25,253 nucleotides of DNA from a virus, in IMG/VR virus record IMGVR_UViG_3300030104_005368, positions 1-25,253 of that record, one strand, 5' to 3'. Under the pieces are notes generated by a model. The model was given only the letters and a program-made list of their open reading frames with translations. It had not been told where the DNA came from and made no database searches. Shown here one piece after another: positions 20,081 through 25,253 of the stretch (its first letter is position 1; every line of letters starts with the position of its first letter). The position numbers and the translations under genes were made by a program.

Positions 20081-20743
20081 GCTCCGGGATTCAGCGCGGC
20101 GAATGCGCGGGACTCCGTGTCAGCTACCAGCCCTCTTTCGTACAACAGCAGCACGGGTGTCTTCTCTTACACCGAAGCAACTCACGTATTGAATGACCTG
20201 ACCAACGTGTCAGTGTCTTCTCCCGGTATCCACGAATACCTCAAGTGGAATGGGGTAAGTGCTTGGGTTCCAGATGCTATTGAGATTGCCCACGTCACCA
20301 GCCTCCAATCGACGTTGGATGGTAAGGCTGCTTCTAGCCACACCCACAGCATCTCAAACGTCACCGACCTCCAAACCACTCTTGACTCCAAGAAAAACAA
20401 GGAAGTCATCGGAATCACGGTGGACGGCGGAGGCACGGTTCTGACTGCTGGGGTAAAGGGGCACAGGAGAATTCCATACGCCTGCACAGTGAAGCAGATC
20501 AACCTAATCTGTGATCAAAGCGGCAGCGTATCCTTCACGATCAGAACCCGAGCAAGCGGGGCAATCACTGGAACCTCTGCCACGACTGACGTGGTTGCAG
20601 TGTCCAGTGCTCAGACCGCAGAGATTACATCCGGGTTTGATGACGCAACGATTGCTGCTGATGACATGTTCGAGTTTGAGATTACAGGAACCCCGGCTAC
20701 AGTCACACGAGCTACTGTGATGGTTGAACTAGAAGAAAGTTGA
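19931..20743 (+). CDS. Tail fibre-like protein with decapeptide repeats (270 aa)
   Basis: Probable fibre or tip protein that contacts the host surface. It begins with GTG, with GAGG 6 nt before it and 3 nt between it and the previous stop. The first 50 residues are five ten-residue repeats. The middle holds two fibre-type motifs, HVTSLQSTLDGKAASSHTHS and NVTDLQTTLDSKK, of the 'L-x-x-x-L-D-x-K' type seen in trimeric fibres. The C-terminal about 110 residues (GITVDGGGTVLTAGVKGHRR, then SGSVSFTIRTRASGAITGT) are beta-rich and may be the head domain. Receptor specificity cannot be read from sequence. It is linked to the beta-helix gene by 3 nt. Confidence 0.75.
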   Translation: MPNTVVVSSTDPPTVTVTPADSLTVSVTQEAGPTVAVSKTDPPTVTVSATAPGFSAANARDSVSATSPLSYNSSTGVFSYTEATHVLNDLTNVSVSSPGIHEYLKWNGVSAWVPDAIEIAHVTSLQSTLDGKAASSHTHSISNVTDLQTTLDSKKNKEVIGITVDGGGTVLTAGVKGHRRIPYACTVKQINLICDQSGSVSFTIRTRASGAITGTSATTDVVAVSSAQTAEITSGFDDATIAADDMFEFEITGTPATVTRATVMVELEES

Positions 20744-20746
20744 TGA

Positions 20747-21859
20747 ATGGCTTTCACCGAAAGATATCTCAACTACGACCTCAGTAGTGGAAGCAACGAT
20801 GGCACGTCTGAAGCAAACGCTTGGCAGGATTTTGCAGCCTGTTTGAGCGGAGTAGCTGCGGGCGACAGAGTGAACGTCAAGCGCACTTCCTCACGGGCCA
20901 GCACAGGAAACATCACGTGGGGCGTAAGTGGAACCGCTACTGCCCCGATTCATATCAGAGGTTACACGTCTACCATCGGTGATGGTGGCATGTTTGAGAT
21001 GACCCAGCGGTTCATTGTGAATGGTGAGCATGTCATTGTTGAGGGCTTGGATATTGAAAATGGAGGTTGGACTCTTGGTCTATGGCTGTCTGGTGATTAC
21101 ACAATTGCTTACCGTTGCAAGGTAACAAGCACCAGCACTTCTGGGTCTATCGCCCGTTGCCATGACGGGGCCTTTATCAACGTCCATGTTGCTGCCCCCA
21201 TCAACTCCAACTTTATCGTTGAAGCTTTGCGGGCAACTCTAGTCGGTTGTTACTTCCACGCAAATGGGGGGACGACCACATCAGGAGCTAGGATTCTCAG
21301 CCTGAATGCCAGCCACATCACCAACAACGTGATTGACTGTGTGTTCAAAGGCAACGGAGACAGCGATCTTATTGGCATTGAAATGACAGGCGACAACAAC
21401 AAGATTGGTGGAGCCATCATGAACAATACCATCGAGAACTGTGGAATCGGCTTCCAGCTCAAAGAAGGTCAGGATGCCGCAGGCGTGGGCATCACGGTCA
21501 TCCAAGACAACATCGTTTACAACGGAGCAAAGGGATTCGAAAACCTACAGGGCACAAACACGTCAACCGCAGGGTTGTTCCTCAACAACAATGCAACCGG
21601 ATCCCTCTCAGGCGCAGCCTACACAAACATGGGCGACGTGAACTACAATGCAATAACGTTGTCTGCAAGTCCATTTGTAGATACCACAGACTACGAGCTA
21701 AACTCAACGTCTGGTGGCGGAGCCTTGCTTCGTCAGCGCGGGGCACTCAAAAGCCTCTCCGACCCGAGTGTTGTTTCCCCTACTTCTTCCTCAAGAAAAA
21801 CATTCCCCGACGTTGGTCCTATGGTGCGACCTACACCGGAAACCTCCCACGTCTTTTAG
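20747..21859 (+). CDS. Right-handed beta-helix protein (370 aa), tailspike-like
   Basis: Likely a surface-exposed structural or carbohydrate-acting protein. Residues about 65-300 show repeated short strands with Asn, Gly and Ile/Val ladder positions (FIVNGEHVIVEGLDIENGG, SHITNNVIDCVFKGNGDSD, IMNNTIENCGIGFQLKEGQ, VIQDNIVYNGAKGFENLQG), the hallmark of pectate lyase-type parallel beta-helices. The N-terminus (ERYLNYDLSSGSNDGTSEAN) looks like the usual opening of such proteins, with G-S-N-D-G-T and a following W. No catalytic residue set can be identified with confidence, so activity may be absent. GAAAG lies 7 nt before the ATG. It follows the fibre gene, fitting a tail-tip cluster. Confidence 0.8.
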   Translation: MAFTERYLNYDLSSGSNDGTSEANAWQDFAACLSGVAAGDRVNVKRTSSRASTGNITWGVSGTATAPIHIRGYTSTIGDGGMFEMTQRFIVNGEHVIVEGLDIENGGWTLGLWLSGDYTIAYRCKVTSTSTSGSIARCHDGAFINVHVAAPINSNFIVEALRATLVGCYFHANGGTTTSGARILSLNASHITNNVIDCVFKGNGDSDLIGIEMTGDNNKIGGAIMNNTIENCGIGFQLKEGQDAAGVGITVIQDNIVYNGAKGFENLQGTNTSTAGLFLNNNATGSLSGAAYTNMGDVNYNAITLSASPFVDTTDYELNSTSGGGALLRQRGALKSLSDPSVVSPTSSSRKTFPDVGPMVRPTPETSHVF

Positions 21860-21868
21860 GTAATCAAA

Positions 21869-22192
21869 ATGGCAGACATTACAGACCAAGAAGCTATTGC
21901 GTTCGCAAACAACTACATCCGGCCAATGTGCGAAACCCTCAGGTACGTCACGGTTCGGGGTGAGGATTGGGCCAAGAAGTGGAGCACTGTTAGCTCTCTC
22001 TTTCCCAATGACACAAGTGAGCTTCAAGATGGCCGCGATGCTGAGGGCATCTCCAAGCTGACAGGCCAAGACATCAACAATGTCGCTGTTGTGTTCAATG
22101 CCCTTCTCAATCTTATGGACGAGTCCGCCAAGACTGCAGTAGCAAAGCCTTGCGTTCGTCCCCTCCTTGCCTCCAACATCCCTAGCTCCTAA
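21869..22192 (+). CDS. Hypothetical virion-arm protein (107 aa)
   Basis: Not recognised. It is helical (DQEAIAFANNYIRPMCETLR; NNVAVVFNALLNLMDESAK) with two cysteines and no membrane segment. AGG lies 8 nt before the ATG. It sits between the beta-helix protein and the basic micro-gene cassette. A structural or assembly role is inferred from position only. Confidence 0.7.
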   Translation: MADITDQEAIAFANNYIRPMCETLRYVTVRGEDWAKKWSTVSSLFPNDTSELQDGRDAEGISKLTGQDINNVAVVFNALLNLMDESAKTAVAKPCVRPLLASNIPSS

Positions 22193-22202
22193 GGATTAGA
22201 CC

Positions 22203-22322
22203 ATGAAGTACACAGTCAAGACTGGCGCAATGCCCAAGAAGAAGAAGAAGATGAAGGTGAAGTCGGGAAAAGCGACTGCGGCTGCAAGCACTAAGCCGCC
22301 AAGGATGATGGGTGGGTATTGA
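22203..22322 (+). CDS. Lysine-rich micro-protein (39 aa)
   Basis: Not recognised. The product is MKYTVKTGAMPKKKKKM followed by a Lys/Ala/Thr-rich middle and RMMGGY. AAGGA lies 7 nt before the ATG, a convincing ribosome site for so small a gene. The stop shares bases with the next ATG (TGATG). Its charge suggests binding to DNA or to acidic capsid surfaces. It is the first member of a five-gene coupled run of basic proteins. Confidence 0.65.
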   Translation: MKYTVKTGAMPKKKKKMKVKSGKATAAASTKPPRMMGGY

Positions 22323-22471
22323 TGGCTAAGGATGCTTGCTATCACAAAGTCAAAGCTCGATACCGCGTGTTTCCCTCGGCCTATGCTTCCGGTGCTCTTG
22401 TAAAGTGCCGCAAAGCAGGGGCAGCTAACTGGGGCAACAAAAGTAAGAAGAAGCTCAAGGTCAAGAAGTAA
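22322..22471 (+). CDS. Basic micro-protein with KCRKAGAANWGNK motif (49 aa)
   Basis: The short pattern FPSAYASGALVKCRKAGAAN followed by WGNKSKKK is one I know from small proteins of marine or environmental phages and some larger viruses; I know no function. Two cysteines (C6, C29) are present, and the C-terminus is Lys-rich. It overlaps the previous stop (TGATG) and the next start (TAATG), so all depend on coupling. Length is short compared with the longer proteins in which I have seen the motif, where it sits near the C-terminus. Confidence 0.7.
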   Translation: MAKDACYHKVKARYRVFPSAYASGALVKCRKAGAANWGNKSKKKLKVKK

Positions 22472-22725
22472 TGGCTACCAAGTTCAAGCTTGAAAAGTCA
22501 AAAGGTCTTCGTGGTTGGTTTGCTCGTAACAAGGGCAAGGGTTGGATTGATTGCAAAACGGGCAAGCCCTGTGGTCGGAAGTCTGCCACTGGGGGGAGCT
22601 CAAGACCCTACCCTGCGTGCAGACCAACCAAGGCCATGTGTACAACTGCGGCTAAAAAGAAGACAGGTCCTGCCAAGATCTCTTGGAAAAAGAAGACCAA
22701 AAAGAAGTACAAGGTGGTTAAGTAA
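22471..22725 (+). CDS. Basic small protein with PCGRK..YPACRPT motif (84 aa)
   Basis: Contains WIDCKTGKPCGRKSATGG and RPYPACRPTKAMC, a Cys/Gly/Pro-rich pattern found in small viral proteins (DUF5872-like by memory, not checked). Five cysteines (CKTGKPC, CRPTKAMC region) could bind a metal or form disulfides. The C-terminus is a Lys-rich tail (AKKKTGPAKISWKKKTKKK). It is coupled by TAATG at both ends. Function is unknown; position in the late arm suggests a virion or DNA-condensing component (inference). Confidence 0.7.
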   Translation: MATKFKLEKSKGLRGWFARNKGKGWIDCKTGKPCGRKSATGGSSRPYPACRPTKAMCTTAAKKKTGPAKISWKKKTKKKYKVVK

Positions 22726-23015
22726 TGGCTGATAAGACTCAAATTTTGCTACGTCTTCTTTCTCGCCTTAAACCACGACGTAAAGATACATCGGAGTTTA
22801 TGGACTTTAGCACGCGGACTGGACCTCCAGTAGAGCACTCTCCGATCCGTATTGACCGAAATGCTTTTACAAGCAAGCCGACTCGTCCAGACTTACTTTT
22901 TCTTGAGACCCCAGCTACAAAAAAGAAAATTCAAAAGCTTCTCGAAGCCCCTTATCCAAGCAAGAAGTTTGACAAGCTTTACGCTGAACTTATGAAAAAG
23001 ACAAAGAAGAAGTAA
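22725..23015 (+). CDS. Basic hypothetical protein, AT-rich (96 aa)
   Basis: Not recognised. The N-terminus is an amphipathic basic helix (TQILLRLLSRLKPRRKDTSE), the middle is Pro-rich (STRTGPPVEHSPIRIDRN; KPTRPDLLFLETPATKK), and the end is Lys-rich (YAELMKKTKKK). Two sampled lines (22741, 22921) are 38% and 37% GC, well below the neighbours, so it may be a later insertion into the coupled run. It nevertheless keeps TAATG junctions at both ends. Confidence 0.7.
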   Translation: MADKTQILLRLLSRLKPRRKDTSEFMDFSTRTGPPVEHSPIRIDRNAFTSKPTRPDLLFLETPATKKKIQKLLEAPYPSKKFDKLYAELMKKTKKK

Positions 23016-23260
23016 TGGCTGCAAAGATCAACAAGAAGACCATGCCGTGCAACAAGCCACGGAACCAACGAACCAAGACCAAGAAGTTCGTGGTGAAGGC
23101 TTGCCAGAACGGTCAGGAAAAGATCATCCGCTACGGCGATGCTAATATGACCATCAAGAAGAACCGGCCTGCTCGACGCAAGTCATTCCGGGCCAGACAC
23201 AATTGTGCTACGGCCACCAACAAGCTGAGTGCTCGTTACTGGTCCTGCAAGAAGTGGTAA
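23015..23260 (+). CDS. Basic small protein with RHNC..ARYWSCKKW ending (81 aa)
   Basis: The C-terminal pattern IRYGDANMTIKKNRPARRKS, then FRARHNCATATNKLSARYWS and CKKW, is one I know from small proteins in varied phages and viruses, with conserved Cys, Arg/His and Trp; I know no function. Four cysteines in all (MPCNKPR, KACQNG, HNC, WSCKKW) suggest a metal-binding or disulfide core. It begins in a TAATG overlap and ends the basic cassette; the next gene has its own strong SD. Confidence 0.75.
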   Translation: MAAKINKKTMPCNKPRNQRTKTKKFVVKACQNGQEKIIRYGDANMTIKKNRPARRKSFRARHNCATATNKLSARYWSCKKW

Positions 23261-23278
23261 GTTTCCAAGGGAGAAACC

Positions 23279-23845
23279 ATGAATATCGAGATCCTTTACG
23301 ATCCAAAGCAAGAAGCCGCCGAGAACTATCTTTCAATGGACGAGCGGCATGAGCTACTCCCGGACGGGGAGTGGATTCGTGCTGTCCGAAGGGCTACCAA
23401 GAGAGACCGGCTCTTTGTCTACCACCACAGTGGCACCGGCAACTTCGTCCTAGCCGAATGGGTGTATGACGATTCAGATGGCATTCGGGTCTGCATTGAA
23501 CTTGAGACCATGCCCTACCCCCCAGACCTGTATCGTGAGGGTCGGCCCACCCTTGACCACTTGAGGTGGCGATGTTGCATGGCTGAGGACATGATCGAGA
23601 ACATGCACCAGAAAATGAGGGGCCTCAGAAACAGGGAGCTTGCTGATCGTGAAGAGGGCAAGCTTGAGAAGTCTGATGCCATAAATCGCTTGAACCACAT
23701 GGGTATGTTCGAAGCGGCCCACCGAATGGAGATCGGTCAGGACCGCTACATCCCCGAGTCAATGGGGGGAGAATCCTTCCAAGCCGCAAAAGATGAGTTA
23801 CAATCAATGGCACAATCTTCATCCCGCATAATCACCCACGGATAA
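23279..23845 (+). CDS. Hypothetical protein (188 aa)
   Basis: Not recognised. The N-terminal half is mixed alpha/beta (MNIEILYDPKQEAAENYLSM; DRLFVYHHSGTGNFVLAEWV), the second half helical and charged (AEDMIENMHQKMRGLRNREL), with a Gly/Ser-rich tail. Two cysteines are adjacent (RCCMAE). AAGGGAG before the ATG is strong and marks a fresh translation start after the cassette. Position before adaptor-like genes suggests a head or tail joining role, without direct evidence. Confidence 0.75.
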   Translation: MNIEILYDPKQEAAENYLSMDERHELLPDGEWIRAVRRATKRDRLFVYHHSGTGNFVLAEWVYDDSDGIRVCIELETMPYPPDLYREGRPTLDHLRWRCCMAEDMIENMHQKMRGLRNRELADREEGKLEKSDAINRLNHMGMFEAAHRMEIGQDRYIPESMGGESFQAAKDELQSMAQSSSRIITHG

Positions 23846-23849
23846 CCCC

Positions 23850-24128
23850 ATGAGTAACCTCGTCAGAATGCTGAAGCTGGCCCGAGGCTTCAAGCCCGAA
23901 CTTTCTACCCGAGAGGTTCGGAAGCTCCTCGAAGCTACCAAGAAGGAAGGCCAAGCTATGCGAATTGGCGACTATGACGAGGCTGATATGTACAGCATGA
24001 AGGTGGCCCCACTGCTGAACAAGCTCTTCATGGAAGGTACGGACAAGGTCACTAGACGGCAGAACATGGGGATCCGAGAGAACCTCGACGACATCCTTGA
24101 CATGTTTATCAGAGGCGAAGGTAGATAA
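23850..24128 (+). CDS. Hypothetical helical protein (92 aa)
   Basis: Not recognised. It is almost entirely helical and charged (SNLVRMLKLARGFKPELST, REVRKLLEATKKEGQAMR, APLLNKLFMEGTDKVTRR). It begins 4 nt after the previous stop and ends in a TAATG overlap with the adaptor-like gene, so it probably acts with that product. No metal, membrane or catalytic motif is visible. Confidence 0.72.
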   Translation: MSNLVRMLKLARGFKPELSTREVRKLLEATKKEGQAMRIGDYDEADMYSMKVAPLLNKLFMEGTDKVTRRQNMGIRENLDDILDMFIRGEGR

Positions 24129-25069
24129 TGCACGCAACCAACTCATTTCTGTACACGGTCATTGAGCGGATCCGAGGTTACTTGGATGACCCGGATCTGG
24201 ATGCCAAGTACTCTGACGACTTCATGATTAGGCATGTCATCATGCCTTCAATGACGAGTGTGGTGTCGCGGGTAAACAACAGCTTGTCGAATCCTGTGGT
24301 GTGCAGGCTTCGTGTTTCGCTGGCTGCAGATCAGCAGTACTACCAGTTGCCCCCCACTGTGGGTGAGGTCTGGTCGGTATGTACCTATAACGCAGACACG
24401 GGGCGTGTTGAAAGAGATACGACTCCTCGGTCGTTTTACTCTCCTAGTGGTCCGAACTGGTCGCTTGAGGGTAACCAGCTCTCCGTGCGTCCGATCCCCA
24501 AAGAGACTCAGGACATCGACATTTTCTATACCCACTCAGGTGACATAATGCTTCACTATGGTGAGGCAGGAAAGCTGACTTCTGATTCGGACAGAAATGC
24601 AAACACTTTGGAGTTGGGAACCGCTACGCTTGGGGCTCACGATTTGAGGCCAAATGCTTACGCAGGTTCAATGCTTCGCATCTTTAGTAGTGGAGCAAGC
24701 CCGAATACTGTTTCTGTTGTTGAAGAACGACTCATTGAAAGCAGCACAATTAGTGCTGCCAAAGGCAATACCAACCTGACGTTGACGACTCGACTGCCAT
24801 TCGACTTTCACTCGGACTCTTCTGCAGTCAAGTACGAGATCGCACCGTTTGGGTTGCAGGCCATGTATGAGGCGGTCGCTGCAGCGGGATCACTGAAGCT
24901 GGCTGCCTACAAGAAGGTCAGCGGCACTCACTACCAGATGATCCAGATGCAGTACAAGGATGCGATGAAGACTGTTTGCGATCACTACGCCAACATGCAA
25001 ATGCGTCTGCCCAAGCACTGGGACAAGGACACTTGGGACAACCACGATAATCTGCAGGTGCTTCCCTAA
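24128..25069 (+). CDS. Head-tail adaptor-like protein (313 aa)
   Basis: Likely connector or adaptor between portal and tail, similar in layout to T7 gp11-like adaptors: an N-terminal helical bundle (FLYTVIERIRGYLDDPDLD, FMIRHVIMPSMTSVVSRVN), a central beta domain (CRLRVSLAADQQYYQLPPTV; NQLSVRPIPKETQDIDIFY) and a closing helical part (LQAMYEAVAAAGSLKLAAYK, YKDAMKTVCDHYANMQMR). The order after the tail-tip cluster and before another tail gene is compatible. The call is structural pattern only. It starts in a TAATG overlap and ends the same way with the next gene. Confidence 0.55.
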   Translation: MHATNSFLYTVIERIRGYLDDPDLDAKYSDDFMIRHVIMPSMTSVVSRVNNSLSNPVVCRLRVSLAADQQYYQLPPTVGEVWSVCTYNADTGRVERDTTPRSFYSPSGPNWSLEGNQLSVRPIPKETQDIDIFYTHSGDIMLHYGEAGKLTSDSDRNANTLELGTATLGAHDLRPNAYAGSMLRIFSSGASPNTVSVVEERLIESSTISAAKGNTNLTLTTRLPFDFHSDSSAVKYEIAPFGLQAMYEAVAAAGSLKLAAYKKVSGTHYQMIQMQYKDAMKTVCDHYANMQMRLPKHWDKDTWDNHDNLQVLP

Positions 25070-25253
25070 TGTACGACGGTGCTCTGTTTCCAACTCCAGT
25101 AAGTTCCTCTCAGGAACCTCCTTGGAATCAGTCAGGCTTGAGCCCTACTCTTGGTGGTAGGCTCTCTGACTTTTGGGGGCAGAAGATCAGGTTTCCGGGC
25201 AGGTTTCCTGACAACGCACCGGGCATCTACAACGGTCCTGTTTCAATGGCGGG
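25069..25253 (+). CDS. Truncated virion-arm protein (61 codons visible)
   Basis: It begins in a TAATG overlap with the adaptor-like gene and runs off the right edge. Visible residues are MYDGALFPTPVSSSQEPPWN, then a Gly/Leu-rich part (SPTLGGRLSDFWGQKIRFPG) and RFPDNAPGIYNGPVSMAG. It is Pro/Gly/Trp-rich, with no recognised family in this fragment. It probably encodes a further tail or stabilisation component. Confidence 0.75.
   Translation, partial: MYDGALFPTPVSSSQEPPWNQSGLSPTLGGRLSDFWGQKIRFPGRFPDNAPGIYNGPVSMA

Noticed and set aside
1-25253. CRISPR array, tRNA, insertion sequence, integrase or attachment site
   Set aside because: No spaced direct repeats, cloverleaf with CCA-type end, transposase or integrase motifs could be found by reading both strands.

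Overview
The window is part of a tailed-bacteriophage (Caudoviricetes) genome. A family A DNA polymerase, a uracil-DNA glycosylase, a sigma-like factor and a D5-type SF3 helicase lie on the minus strand. Large terminase, portal, a scaffold-like protein, a HK97-type major capsid protein and tail or adaptor genes lie on the plus strand. Base composition in sampled lines is mostly about 50-55% GC. No tRNA, integrase, lysis gene or bacterial housekeeping gene is visible, so the host cannot be named. A lytic phage with a short tail is a reasonable guess (inference from the polymerase module and the T7-gp11-like adaptor candidate).

Layout: (1) 1-3499, minus: DNA polymerase (runs off the left edge), UDG, a 62-aa protein and a sigma-like factor. 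This unit begins just after a clear terminator (3558-3593) and probably has its own extended -10 promoter that would give a leaderless mRNA. (2) 3611-8346, minus: eleven small or medium genes, mostly unknown, including a DUF932-like protein and a DUF669-like protein. The lower part is stitched together by ATGA overlaps. In the upper part every gene boundary carries a strong hairpin without a U-tract. A gap of about 390 bp (7957-8346) is the longest non-coding stretch. (3) 8347-10010, minus: an SF3 helicase/primase-type protein plus a small coupled gene. (4) 10011-10033: a 23-bp divergent hinge between the two gene arms. (5) 10034-25253, plus: three early-arm unknowns, a possible small terminase, a strongly overlapping 127-aa gene, large terminase, portal, scaffold-like protein, capsid, terminator, three tail or fibre proteins, a run of five small basic genes coupled by stop/start overlaps, two unknowns, an adaptor-like protein and a truncated gene.

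How it fits together: the minus arm looks like the DNA metabolism and takeover arm, and the plus arm is packaging and virion assembly. The points most worth a second look are: two stretches inside the polymerase gene where the coding signal appears to sit in a different frame, suggesting nested overprinted genes; a UDG that combines Fe-S-type cysteines with a SMUG1-like GMNPG motif; five decapeptide repeats at the start of a fibre gene; the lysine-rich micro-gene cassette at 22.2-23.3 kb; and the serial hairpins at gene boundaries at 6.1-8.0 kb.
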